The notes under the pieces are model-generated. The model saw nothing but the letters and a program-made list of their open reading frames with translations. It made no database searches and was not told where the DNA came from. A stretch of DNA of 64,000 nt, from positions 18,951,173 through 19,015,172 of the forward strand of contig NC_079904.1 of NCBI RefSeq assembly GCF_024868665.1, given 5' to 3'. The translations under genes were made by a program, and so were the position numbers. The DNA is from Triplophysa rosa (Eukaryota; Chordata; Actinopteri; Cypriniformes; Nemacheilidae). Below are positions 10,037 through 21,115 of the stretch, in pieces; within the stretch, counting starts at the first letter, position 1; the number at the start of each line of letters is the position of its first letter.

Positions 10037-11885
10037 CAGACATTCCCTCTGGGGGCCTAGCGCCCACTTCCTCACAAAAAGAGTTTCCAATCTCCCTGGG
10101 TGTTTCTCACAGCCGCACTCACCCTCTGTCAGACGGTGTTCGGCAACTCGACGTTGCGTCCTGGCGAGGCGCAACATCGAATGTACATTGCAGCCCTCAG
10201 CACTCTCAAATCGACGGTGCGTGGAGCTGTATCGCCAGGCAGGCAAACCAGCAGAACCAGCACTGCCAGCCATCGAACCACCCCCCGGGGGGGGTCGATG
10301 AAGCAGATTGTACCCTTAGTCCCCCTGTCGCGGTCCTTGGGAGCTTGGCTCGAGCTTCCCATACCGTCACGGTGGCTGAGGGAAACGATCCGTCTCGGCT
10401 ATGCGATCCAATTCGCCAGAAACCCACCCAAGCATCCTCTCAACCTCAGTCAGAGGTCAGGATGCTCCCATACTAAGAGCCGAGGTCGCCACCCTTCTGG
10501 CGAAGGGAGCGTTCGAGCCCGTCCCTCTAGCCGAGATGTCCAACGGGTTTTACAGCCCGTACTTCATCGTCCCCAAAAAGGGCGGGGGGATGCGCCCCAT
10601 CCTAGATCTGCGTACCCTGAACAGGCACCTGCACAAGCTGCCGTTCAGGATGCTCACGCAGAAGTGCATCCTGACATCTGTCAGGATTGGTTCATGGCAA
10701 TCAACCTGAAGGACGCTTACTTTCATGTCTCGATTCTCCCTCGTCATCGCCCGTTCCTACGGTTCGCATTTGAGGGTTAGGCATATCAGTACAGAATCCT
10801 CTCTTTCGGTCTGTCCCTGTCCCCACGAGTCTTTACGAAGATCGTGGAAGCCGCCCTCTCTCCCCTCAGGGAGATAGGTGTGCGGGTACTGAACTATCTC
10901 GATGACTGGCTTATCTTGGCACACTCGCGAGATCTGTTGTGTACACCCAGGGACCTGGTGCTCCGGCACCTAGATCGACTGGGATTACAGGTCAACCGAG
11001 AGAAGAGCAAGCTCTCCCCTGTGCAGAGCATCCTCTATCTTGGTATGGAACTCAACTCTGTCACCATGACAGCGCGTCTGACTACAGAATGCGCCCAGTC
11101 AGTGTTGAACTGCCTGAAACATTTCCAGCAGTCAGCGGTCTCCCTGAAACAATTTCAGAGGCTCCTGGGACACATGGCATCCTCGGTGATACCCCTCGGG
11201 TTGATGCACATGAGACCGCTCCAACACTGGCTACAGAGTCGAGTTCCCTGGAGAGCGTGGCACACCGGCAGCAGGCGGATGGTGATTACGCCTCTCTGCC
11301 GACACACCCTAACCCCTTGGTCTTCCATGACCTTGCTTCGAACAGGTGTCCCCCTGGGGCAGGTTACGAGGCATGTCGTGGTAACGACGGACGCCTCCCT
11401 GCAGGGCTGGAGTGCAGTGTGCAACGGGCACGCAGTGTCTGGGCTATGGACGGGCCCCCGCCTGCGATGGCATAGAGTTGTGGACCGTGCTACTCGCACT
11501 GAAGAGGCTTCTGCCTCTCGTGCAGTGCAAGCACGTGCTGGTCCGGGTGGACAGCACTACTGCAGTAGCGTATATCAACCGCCAGGGTTGCGTTCGCTCA
11601 CGGCAGTTAACACAACTCGCCCGACGCCTCCTCCTGTGGAGTCAGCAGGTGACCCGCTCCCTGCGTGCCACGTATATCCCAGACAGGCGACGCGCTCTCT
11701 CATCAGTCGACGCCTCGCGGAGAGTGGGGACTCCACGCCCGCGCAGTCCAGCTCATTTGGGTGCAGTTCGGGCAGGCTCAGGAAGACCTGTTCGCCTCCC
11801 TGGAAACCACCAATTGCCCGCTTTGGTACTCCCTCTCCGAAGCTCCCCTTGGCATGGATGCCCTAGTGCACAGCTGGCCATAGGA
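10037..11885 (+). pseudogene. DIRS-1 gag end, reverse transcriptase and RNase H, broken
   Basis: Frames in succession give the gag C-terminus, the RT and the RNase H. RT blocks seen are YFIVPKKGGGMRPILDLRTL (10560-10615), MAINLKDAYFHVSI (motif A Asp, about 10690-10735) and YLDDWLILAH (motif C, about 10890-10925). RNase H blocks are VVTTDASLQGW near 11380, ELWTVLLALKRL near 11475 and RVDSTTAVAYIN near 11550, carrying the acidic active-site residues. These sit in different reading frames with stops between (for example at 10778), so no full protein can be made. Copy 3 encodes the same blocks on the minus strand. Confidence 0.85.
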
Positions 11886-12129
11886 CAAGCGGACGTATGC
11901 CTTCCCCCCAGTGAGCCTCATTGCACAGACCCTGTGCAAGGTCAGGGAAGAGGAGCATCAAGTGTTACTCGTTGCGCCACACTGGCCCAACCGGACTTGG
12001 TTCTCGGAGCTGATGCTCTTGACGACAGCTCCACCCTGGCCGATTCCCCTGACGAAGGACCTGCTTTCCAAGGGGAAGGGCATGTTATGGCATCCCAGGC
12101 CAGACCTCTGGAACCTCCATGTCTGGCCT

Positions 12130-13145
12130 CTGGAAGGGACGAGGAGATCCTGAGTGGTCTACCCCCAACGGTGGTAGAGACCATATCTCAGGCAAGGGCA
12201 CCAGCCAGTAGGCAACTGTACACCTACAAGTGGCGCCTCTTCTCGTCCTGGTGCGCTTCTCGAGGAGAAGACCCACGGAGTTGTGCGATCGGGACCGTGC
12301 TGTCCTTCCTACAAGAGAGACTCAAGACTAACCTCTCCCAATCCACACTGAAAGTGTATATAGCCGCCATTGCCGCTCATCACAACTCTCTAGGACAGCA
12401 CGACCTGGTCATTTGGTTCCTAAGGGGTGCGAGAAGGCAGAATCCGCCTCGTCCGCGCTCTATACCCTCTTAGGACCTTGATGTGGCCCTGACGGGCCTC
12501 ACCAAGACCCCTTCGAGCCCCTAGAGGATGCCGCTCTTTCTCATCTCACGATGAAGACGGTTCTCCTGATAGCGCTCGCCTCAATCAAGAGGGTAGGTGA
12601 CCTACAGGCATTCTCCGTGTCCCCTGACTGCCTAGAATTCGGACCCAGGGATTCTCACATTATCCTGAGACCTCGGCCCTGCTACGTGCCCAAAGTTCCC
12701 ACCACTCCTTTTCAGGACCACGTGGTGAACTTACAGGCGCTCCCCACTGGGGAGGAAGACCCAACCCCGTCCGTGTTGTGTCCAGTACACGCACTGGGCC
12801 TCTACTTAGACCGCACGCAGTGCTTCAGGAGCTCAGATCAGCTCTTTGTCTGTTTCGGAGGAACAGGGGAGAGCTGTCTCCAAGCAGAGGTTGGCGCACT
12901 GGATTGGGAATGCTGTCACGACGGCCTACCAATCCCAAAACCACCCGTGCCCACTCGCAGTGAGAGCTCACTCCACCCGGGGTATAGCCTCCTCATGGGC
13001 AATGGCACGCTGCGCCTCTCTCACAGACATATGCAGAGCTGCGGGTTGGGCTACACCCAACACCTTTGCGAGGTTCTACAACCTCCGCGTAGAACCGGTG
13101 TCAGCCCGCGTCCTGCATGGCAACATGTAGGACCGGCAACCGCTA
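12130..13145 (+). pseudogene. DIRS-1 tyrosine recombinase, broken
   Basis: The N-terminal core-binding half begins about 12150 (ILSGLPPTVVETISQARAP, then LYTYKWRLFSSWC). A stop near 12471 interrupts it. The catalytic half continues at 12551 with ALASIKRVGDLQAFS, holding the first catalytic Arg. After a frameshift, 12846-13130 reads RAHSTRGIASSW (the H-x-x-R pair) and then NTFARFYNLRVE, where the Tyr nucleophile is expected. The enzyme would integrate a circular DNA copy without duplicating the target. All four active-site elements are visible, but in two or more frames. Confidence 0.85.
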
Positions 13146-13864
13146 GGGTGTACGCCTATGATGGTACCTTCCCCCCTTTCTCGAGTGGGTCAGCATACTA
13201 ATTCAGCCTCCCTTCTTTCCTTCTTTTTTTTCGAAGAACAGGCACTCCATCCATCTCTAAGCAAGCACCTCCTGCGGGCGGGCTGGGCAGAGCAGCCCTG
13301 CCCCTTAGGCCGGGTACCACCTGAGTTATTCGCAACATAGCTCTAACCGGACCTAGTGCTACCAGACGTTGTAACCCCCCAAGCAGGGCGGTTCCGTCTG
13401 ATGTATCCTCATGTTGGTTCCCATCTTGGTAACCCATGACCTTCCCTAGGTGGACCTCCACCTCGCAGTTAACTCCTTCAGTCCGCACATTCTTCCCATG
13501 AGCTCTCCCGTAACGGTGAGACCATGTTGGTATCTCCACAAACTCCTCCCTACGGTAGGAAGTGGTCTCTGTAGTGCATCCCCCGCTTGAGGAAGTAGCG
13601 CTTACCCAGTGGCCTTACGGTACCAGGCGGCTTCTAGCTGTTAGAGAAATAAGGCCGCCGCCTGTGAGGCCGAAGGCAGGGGCCTTCCCACATTTCTAAA
13701 AAGCTCTGGGACCCCCTACCTACCCACTGGTAGGTTACAATTTCGCGGTTGCACTCACGGCTGACACGCCCAGGCCAGTCACCGTCGCTTCGCTAGAGAT
13801 TGTGACAGGGCTCGATATTGTGGCGTTTTCCATAGGAACCCCATCTGTCGGCTCGACACAACGA

Positions 13865-14212
13865 GAGACCGACAGAAAAGGAACGTCTTGGTTATGGATG
13901 TAACCTCAGTTCCCTGATGGAGGGAACGAGACGTTGTGTCCTTTTTGCCACAACACGTGCTGCCCACTGCAGCAGTCGTGAGAGGTCTCAGGCTCCTCAG
14001 AACTAAGGTGAATGAATGAGGCACGCCGTCTCCCTTTTATACCCGGATATCCGGGGGTGGAGTCCGGCATGCAAATTTTATTCACCAATGTCATTGGCGT
14101 TTTCTAAGTAGTCGGAAGTGATTGGTTCTCAAGGACGAACCCCATCTGTCGGCTCGACACAACGTCTTGTTCCCTCCATCAGGGAACTGAGGTTACATCC
14201 GTAACCAAGACG
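13865..14212 (+). repeat. DIRS-1 terminal and internal complementary sequences
   Basis: The motif gtcttggttatggatgtaac at 13888 is followed by gttccctgatggagggaacg. The reverse complement of the same block occurs at 14160-14208. Between them is a promoter-like stretch with tttatacccgg in inverted sense. The equivalent left ends of copies 2 and 3 show the same arrangement. These sequences serve as terminal repeats and as the template that joins the two ends into a circle. Confidence 0.75.
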
Positions 14213-14379
14213 AACTCCATAAAAAAACAAACTTTGAATAAATGCATATAATTGTTTTTTGTTCCATCTAACTGGTTAAATATTTGAACACTTGTATTTT
14301 TCCTCTATTTAACCACTGACCATTATTTAAAATCTGCCCTATGTATTTAAAAGCAACTCTTCTATACTATATTTTGCAG

Positions 14380-14479
14380 CCCCATTATGGTCGAGAATAC
14401 TGCTGTACTTGATGTTTTTAATTTCCTGAGAAATCAAAGCATCTCAGAGGAAGCTGTTACAACAATGGAACAGCAAAAG
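14380..14479 (+). pseudogene. HECT-like gene, first recognisable exon
   Basis: A likely exon lies between attttgcag (acceptor ending 14379) and gtgtga (donor at 14480). From the ATG at 14387 it encodes 31 codons, MVENTAVLDVFNFLRNQSIS..., ending EEAVTTMEQQK. This resembles the first helices of the SAM-like N-terminal region found in a large fish family of HECT-domain proteins. It reads straight into IDREVILLMEDAELAKYL of the next exon. The family is recognised from memory of its layout, so the assignment is an inference. Confidence 0.55.
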
Positions 14480-14660
14480 GTGTGATATTTGAATGGTTGA
14501 ACTAAAAAAGTGGTTAACATAATATAAATAATACTGTATGTAAAGTAATGTTTATTAACATTATTAATTAATTAATTATTATTAACTCATTAATGTTTTT
14601 ATCCTGTTTAAAGACCAGTCCCTATCACATAACGTTCTGAACTTTTGTAATATGACATAA

Positions 14661-15055
14661 TGTGTCACGGTCCTACCTTGTTTATGAAATTCTAGTCATG
14701 TGGCAGGATCGGGACAGAGCCCTTAGGTTTTATGTGAGAAGGCCATGAGTTGTTTGTTTTTACTTCTCATGTCTCGTCATTGGCCCTGCCACTCTTGTTT
14801 CATGTATTGCTTCCCTTCCGTGTCTAATATTTCCCACCTGCCCTCGCTCGTTATCCTTCATTTGTCTTTCCTATAAATGCCCTCGTGTTTCTTTGTCTTG
14901 TGCGTTTTGCCCCCTCGTGGGAAGTCTTTGTTTTCTATATATCTCTTAGTTTCGTTTTCCCCCATTGAGGGTGTTTGTTTTGTGTTTTATTAGTTAATAA
15001 AGTCTTGTTGTGTTAACCCCTTCACTGCCTGCCTGCAATTGGGTTCTTCCCGTTG
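14661..15055 (+). mobile_element. Probable solo LTR in the HECT-gene intron
   Basis: Starts tgtcacggtcctacc, contains aataaag near 14997-15003 and a GC-poor pyrimidine-rich U3/R-like body, and fades near 15055. Its start resembles the end of the LTR element at 16744-18372 read in reverse (tgtcatggttctgcc). I could not find a matching target duplication, so the right edge is approximate. Confidence 0.45.
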
Positions 15056-15437
15056 TGGGAATATTTTTCAGATAAAAGTATGATTTAATTATCAATATAA
15101 TCAATAAGTGTTTTCTTTCATTAAATCATTAAGCTGTGTGCTTTTGTCATGTGCTTTCTGTATTGCTCAGTGGAAAGTTACTGTGGCAGATGAGGTGAGA
15201 CAGGATAAGTGGGGGTTGGAACCATAAATTGTCTAAATCAACACACACACACAAAGAGTGTTTTTCACATAAAAGAAATGTTATGAATCAATCCACTGCA
15301 TATGTTTTAAGTATAATCATGAGTTGTGATGTGTTTTAATGAATCATAGGATTAAGAAACAACGCTACATAATTAAAAGTATTAGATGATTGAGTGTTTT
15401 CTTTTTACTAAAAGAATGTTAAGAATGTTGGTATGTT

Positions 15438-15852
15438 GTCCGGCCACAAGAAACTGTCTCTAGGAGACCACTCCCCAAAAGAAACTGTCTCTAGAGAACA
15501 TTCCTCAAAACTAGCGACTGACCACAGGATGTAAAACATGTGTTATGCAAAGATGTTGTTTTGCAGATATACGTGGTGCACGGTGATTGGTGGAAAGGGA
15601 GCAGCACTCCTTAAAAGGCAGAGGAGGAGTCAGAAGATGCGAGCGACGTCACATACTGAATAAATATGGGTGTTTTTGAATAATTTGGGTTGTTGGCTTG
15701 TGGTGGAGTGAGGAGATCGTCTGACAACCCAAAGCTTTGTTACCTTTTTACATCTGATAATAAAACTTCTATATAATTTGGAGAAACGTCTCTTGCAAAT
15801 TTTTGAACATGCAGGACTGCCTCAAAAGTCCAACACCGTGCAAATCCTGACA
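15438..15852 (+). mobile_element. Probable solo LTR (TGTCCGG...CTGACA)
   Basis: The block starts tgtccggccacaagaaac and ends gcaaatcctgaca. It has a short internal repeat (aagaaactgtctctag twice, 15449 and 15480), a ccttaaaaggc TATA-like site at about 15610 and aataaa signals at 15660 and 15760. This is the order expected of a retroviral-type LTR. No target duplication was found and no internal region is attached. Confidence 0.5.
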
Positions 15853-15991
15853 ATAATGCACCTACTACTGTATCTGGTTTGAGTGACCAGATTTTACATT
15901 TGTTTTTTCGCCTTCAATAACATATACTTTCACCTGCTGTAAAGCTGTATGATTGTCTCTCTTTCATGCTTGTCTCTCTTTCCTTTCACAA

Positions 15992-16743
15992 ATAGACAGA
16001 GAAGTCATCCTGCTTATGGAAGATGCAGAGCTGGCAAAATATCTTCCTTCAAATGGAGACAGGATTGCCCTTATACATTTTTGCAAGCATCAGACACCAT
16101 CTGCAAAGCGAAAGCTGGGTCTTTTTGAGAAATTAAGAGAGAAAATGAAGATCAGAAAGGATGGGAATGAGGATGAGCCACAAACATCAAACAAAAAAGC
16201 AAGCTGCAAAGCAAAATGCAAACGAAATATTGAAATTGGATGGCTTCACAAGGAAAATGGAATAATAAAACAGGTCAGAACAAGGCAAGGTGGTGGGACT
16301 CGTAAGATACAGGTTAATGTTCAGGCAGGATATGATGACTTACTAAAAGAAGGTAAGGCATTATTCTTTAACAATGGAACATCCACCAAAGGTCATGAAT
16401 CTGAATTTGATTTTGAAGTTTGGGACTTCAAGCAAAATCCTCTCCCCAAGGATCTCTCGGTTGGAGTGATTTATGAAACTGTAAAACTCCCCATGATGAG
16501 CTTCTATATAACAACTTGTCCAAAACGTAACATGACAGAAGAGTCTACTGATGAACCTGACCAGGATAGTGATGCCTTTGATTCAGATCTATCAAAAGAT
16601 GATGACTGGTCTGCTCAGAATGAATATGAGCAACAAGAGATAAACGAGCCTCATGACACCCCTCCTGATGTGTTCTTAATTTATGATGAAGACATTATTA
16701 GTTTACATTCCTCAGAAGACCATACTGCCAGCATGGTGCTCAA
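15992..16743 (+). pseudogene. HECT-like gene, large exon, part 1
   Basis: The frame reads IDREVILLMEDAELAKYLPS (end of a SAM-like fold), then a basic linker with KRKLGLFEKLREKMKI, then EIGWLHKENGIIKQVRTRQG and GGTRKIQVNVQAGYDDLLKE, a conserved mid-region of the fish HECT family, and an acidic stretch to SMVLN. To rejoin the upstream exon in frame, splicing should occur just before ATA at 15992. The bases before it are tttcacaa, so the expected AG acceptor is AA here. At 16743 the frame is cut by an LTR element; without the insert and one copy of gctcaa it continues directly as VSSDPEITFG. Confidence 0.65.
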
Positions 16744-18372
16744 TGTCACAAATGGTGAGGAAACAAGGACACAGTACAGAGGTCCCAGACGCAGACAGCG
16801 GATAAGGGATTAACAAGACATTTAATAAAATATAAATACAAAACAAAGACCCACGTGGGGGCAACAAAACAAAACAGGGGAATCCACAACAGGACAGGAC
16901 TAAGACTAGATACACCTAACAAGACTAAGATTACATAAACATGAACATAACTACAAATGACTACACTAGACTAGACTGACACAGAACAGGCACTCACCAG
17001 ACAAACGACAATGAACCAGCACAGGACAATGAAACAAGGGGACTAAATCAAGAAGGGGACAGGTGCGGGACATGAACTAATTAACAAGCAATAACGAGAC
17101 GAAAGGGCGGGAACAGAGACGCCACACCGGAGAGAGGGAGTATATGGAATGCCAAAACTGTCTCTCTCCACATAAAACAAGAGGTTCTATCATGGTTCTG
17201 CCACTAGGTCAAGAAAAGCAAGACAAGGTGGGGCAGAACCATGACAGAAGCCCCTCCTTAAGGAGCAGCATCCTGATGCTCCTCAAGGAACAAACAAGAC
17301 TAGACAGACTGTGACAAAAAACATAACTATACAAAACACGACCAAAAAACGTGTGCCGGCACGAAGGCCGGCTGGACAGACATGGCGCCGGCTGGAAGGC
17401 CGGCTGGACAGTACATGGCGCCGGCTGGACAACACATGGCGCCGGCTGGATGGCCGGCTGGACAGACATGGCCCGCTGGATGGCCGGCTGACAGTACATG
17501 GCGCCGGCTGGATGGCGGCTGGACAGTACATGGCGCCGGCTGGAAGGCCGGCTGGACAGTACATGGCGCCGGCTGGATGGCCGGCTGGACAGTACATGGC
17601 GCCGGCTGGATGGCCGGCTGGACACACAGAGCCGGGGAGGCGCTGGACAAGGCCGGCTGGAAGGCCGGCTGGACAGTACATGGCGCCGGCTGATAGGCCG
17701 GCTGGACAGTACATGGCGCCGGCTGGATGGCCGGCTGGACAAACATGCGCCGGGGAAGGCGGCTGGACGATATGGCCGGCTGGAAGGCCGGCTGGACAGT
17801 ACATGGCGCCGGCTGGATAGGCCGGCTGGACAGGACATGGCGCCGGCTGGATGGCCGGCTGGACAGTACATGGCGCCGGCTCGGACACATACAGAGGACC
17901 CAGACGCAGACAGCGGATAAGGGGTTAACAAGACATTTAATAAAATATAAATATACAAAACAAAGACCCATGTGGGGGCAACAAAACAGAGGAATCCACA
18001 ACAGGACAGGACTAAGACTAGATACACCTAACAAGACTAAGATTACATAAACATGAACATAACTACAAATGACTACACTAGACTAGACTGACACAGAACA
18101 GGCACTCACCAGACAAACGACAATGAACCAGCACAGGACAATGAAACAAGAGGACTATATAAAGGGGACTAAATCAAGAAGGGGACAGGTGCAGGACATG
18201 AACTAATTTACAAGCAATAACGAGACGAAAGGGCGGGAACAGAGACGCCACACCGGAGAGAGGGAGTATATGGAATGCCAAAACTGTCTCTCTCCACATA
18301 AAACAAGAGGTTCTATCATGGTTCTGCCACTAGGTCAAGAAAAGCAAGACAAGGTGGGGCAGAACCATGACA
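16744..18372 (-). mobile_element. Non-autonomous LTR retrotransposon with minisatellite
   Basis: Two direct repeats (16744-17246 and about 17883-18372) flank a 636-bp interior without gag or pol. The element starts tgtcacaaatgg and ends accatgaca, and is flanked by gctcaa on both sides (16738-16743 and 18373-18378). The minus orientation is suggested by a polypurine tract next to the left LTR (minus-strand AAGGAGGGGC at about 17250-17262). The right LTR lacks the first about 25 bases of the left one and has a short extra stretch (actatataaa). It would depend on a relative for its enzymes. Confidence 0.8.
17364..17886. repeat. 33-bp minisatellite inside the LTR element
   Basis: About 15 units and partial units built from ggctggacagtacatggcgc plus cggctggatggc. 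Spacing between exact copies is 33 bp (for example 17521 and 17554). Variants have a/t changes and small losses. Because 33 is a multiple of three, several frames on both strands are open and give 11-residue repeats, which is a by-product of the period and not evidence of a protein. Confidence 0.9.
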
Positions 18373-18378
18373 GCTCAA

Positions 18379-19108
18379 TGTCAGCAGCGACCCTGAGATC
18401 ACATTTGGTCCACAACAGAATACTGAAAGAGATTCCCTTAGTGACACAGTAATCCATGAGCCCTGTGACAAACCTCAAAGTGCTCCTAATGCTTTGCCCA
18501 ACAGGAATTTAACTCTACACTACTCAAATAGCATCAGTGACATGATAGAGGCATTTTCTGACTACATGATTGTTGACCAGTCCTTAACTGTGAGACGTAC
18601 ACTTCCCAACAACTCAGAGGAAGCAGGTAGTGGTCCAGGTGTCCTTCGTGATGTCTACAGTAGCTTCTGGTCTGATTTCTATGAACACTGTACTATCGAA
18701 ACATCTGTAAAAGTGCCTTTCCTCAGGCCATGACTTCAGCACTGACAAATGGAAAGCTGTTGGACGAGTCCTTCTTAAAGGGTTTAAAGACTGCAAATAC
18801 ATGCCAATCAAGCTTGCTCCATCATTTCTTGAAGAGATGCTGTTCGGGACTGTATATACAGACCTAAAGAAAACATTCCTTCATTTTGTGAGCTGCCAAG
18901 AACGAGATGTTCTTAAACAAGCTCTCAATGACTTTTCCTCTGTTGACATGGATGACCTTCTTGACATCTTGAACACTTATGAATGCAGGAGAAAGGTTAC
19001 TGCTTCCTCTCTACTTGGAATAATTGGAATAATTGACGAAATTGCTCACAAAGAACTCATACAGAAACCAACATTTGTAATTGACTGTTGGAGGGAGGTG
19101 ACAAAACA
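18379..19108 (+). pseudogene. HECT-like gene, large exon, part 2
   Basis: The frame goes on from VSSDPEITFG through LTLHYSNSISDMIEAFSDYM and RDVYSSFWSDFYEHC, where the HECT N-lobe begins. An extra C at about 18727-18731 shifts the frame (expected LRHDFSTDKW after KVPF). In the shifted frame it continues WKAVGRVLLKGFKDCKYMPI, LAPSFLEEMLFGTV and CWREVTKH. At 19108 it is interrupted by DIRS copy 2. The family is expected to be an E3 ubiquitin ligase-like protein, but this copy is clearly a pseudogene. Confidence 0.65.
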
Positions 19109-19500
19109 TCTTGGTTACGGATGTAACCTCGGTTCCCTGATGGAGGGAACGAGACGTTGTGTCAAACCGACAGAATGGGGTTTGTCTTGAGAACCTATCA
19201 TCTTCTGAGTATTTAGAAAAGGCCAATGAAAATTGGCGAATGAAATTTGCATGCCGGGCTCCTCCCCGGATGTCCAGGTATAAGAGGGAAGCCGGCGTGC
19301 TCATTCATTCACCTTTGGTCTGAGGAGCCTAAAGCATCCTCCCCCGACCGCTGGGGTGGGCGGCCAGTGTTGTGGCATGAGGGACACAACGTCTCGTTCC
19401 CTCCATCAGGGAACCGAGGTTACATCCGTAACCAAGACGTTCCCTTTCTGTCGGTCTCTCGACGTTGTGTCGAACCGACAGAATGGGGTTCCTATGGAAA
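19109..19500 (-). repeat. DIRS-2 left terminal repeat and internal complementary region
   Basis: 19109-19330 is the inverted copy of the right end. It contains ggtataagagggaagccgg, a TATA-like promoter segment. 19385-19490 carries the complement of the left end directly joined to the complement of the right end, the template used to circularise the DNA. An almost identical block is at 36687-37080 in copy 3. Confidence 0.85.
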
Positions 19501-20179
19501 ACGCCACAGCACTGAGCCGCGTCACAATCTCTGCGGAGCGACGTTGACTGGCCTGGGCGAGTCAGACGAACACGCTAGCGCGAAATTATGACCTTCCAAG
19601 GGAGAGGAAGGGGGACCCAGAGCTTTCCACAAAAGTTGGGAAGCCCCCTAACGCCGGCCGTCACGGGCGGAGGCCTAATTCTCTAAATGGCGAGAAGCCG
19701 CCCGGCACCGTACGGGCCACTGGGTAAGCATTATTCCCCCCTGGGGGGGAAAAATGCTGCAGAGGCCACTACCTACCGTAGGGAGGAATTAGTGGAGACA
19801 CCACATGGTCTCACCATCAGGGGAGAACTCATGGGAGGAATGTGCGGACTGCAGCAGTTAACCGCAAGGTGGGAGTCCTCCTGGGGAGGTCATGGGTTGC
19901 CAAGGTGGGAACCATTGATGAGGATACATCAGACGGAACAGCCCACGGAGGGGGGGTTACCACGTCTGGAGCACTAGATCCGGTTAGAGCTATGTGGGAG
20001 ATAACTCAACTGTTCCCCGGCCTAAGGGGGCAGGGCTGCTCTGCCCAGCCTGTCCCCTGGAAGGGTGCTTAGTGATGGATGGAATGCCTGTTCTTTACCC
20101 GAGGGGAAAGAAGTGAGGCGGGATGGCCACTGCTCCCCCCGGAGGGGGAAGGGCTTCCGCAGGCGTATGCCCTACCGGC

Positions 20180-20819
20180 TGCCGGTCCCACAGCTTGCCA
20201 GGATGCGGGCTGACACCGATTCCGCGCGTAGGTATTAGAACCTCACGGAGTTGTTAGGCATAGCCCAACCCGCAGCTCCGCAGATGTCTGCCAGAGAGGC
20301 GCCCTGAGCCAGCCACGAGGGGTGTGCCTCACCCCCAACGGGCAGGAAAAAAGATCGGTATGCCCTAACGAGGGCATCCACGATCCATTGCGCCAGCCTG
20401 TGTTTGGAGACAGCCCTCCTGCTGACCTCCGAAACAGACAAAGAGCTGCTCAGAGCTTCTGGGCTCTGCGTGCGGTCCAAGTAGAGGCGCCGTGCGCGTA
20501 CTGGACTAAGCACGGATAGGTTGGGTCTTCCTTCCCGGTGGGGAGCGCCTGCAGGTTCACTAACTGGTCTCTCGGGAGAGTGGTGGGAACCTTGGGCACG
20601 TAGCCGGGGCGGGGTCTCAGATAACGTGAGAATCCCGGCCCCGAGTTCTAGGCAATCTGCGGACACGGAGAGTGCTTGTAGATCCCCTACCCTCTTGGAG
20701 GTGAGCGCAATGCGGAACACCGTCTTTATCAAGACTGAGAAAGAGCGGTAACCCCGAGAGGCTCGAAGGGAGCGGCCGAGAGGTCGCAAGAGGGTACGGA
20801 GCGCGGATAAGGCGGTCAC
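20180..20819 (-). pseudogene. DIRS-2 tyrosine recombinase, degenerate
   Basis: The minus strand gives SKRVGDLQALSVSADCLELG (catalytic Arg block), RARRLYLDRTQ and QGASLADICGAAGWAMPN. The H-x-x-R block has lost bases around GEAHPSWL. The first half of the enzyme is largely missing compared with copies 1 and 3. The protein is inactive. Confidence 0.75.
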
Positions 20820-21115
20820 CCTCTCGCGCCCCTTAGGAACCTAATGACCAGGTCGTGCTGTCCCAGAGGCTACCCAGCACTTGGGTCATGATGAGCGGCC
20901 GTAGCGGCTACATACATTCCCAGTGTGGAGGGGGAGAGGTTACTCCCCCGTCTCTTTTGAGGACGGGACAGCCCGTACCCGACCGAGCAACTCCGCGGGT
21001 CTTCTCACCGAGAAGAGCACCACGAAGAGAAGAGGCGCCACCTATGGGCGTATAGCCGCCCAGTGGCCGAAGCCCTAGCCTGAGTGACGTCCCAACCGGA
21101 CCGGGGGTGGGTCAC

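Larger units (their letters stand above)
9950..14212 (+). mobile_element. DIRS-type tyrosine-recombinase retrotransposon copy 1
   Basis: The order on the plus strand is a short piece of gag zinc region (about 9975-10040), a jump to the end of gag, RT with YLDDWLI, RNase H, tyrosine recombinase, then a terminal zone with complementary sequences at 13885-13942 and 14150-14208. This is the layout of DIRS elements, which use a tyrosine recombinase instead of an integrase and have inverted ends plus an internal complementary region instead of LTRs. Compared with copy 3 the 5' end is missing and about 1 kb of gag is deleted. Many frame breaks are present. Confidence 0.85.

Noticed and set aside
9999..10476. 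Separate short plus-strand genes before the RT
   Set aside because: They are frames across the degraded gag end of DIRS copy 1.
17364..17886. CRISPR-like repeat array or a Pro/Ala/Gly repeat protein
   Set aside because: Units are contiguous without unique spacers, the context is an LTR element in a vertebrate, and open frames on both strands follow from the 33-bp period.
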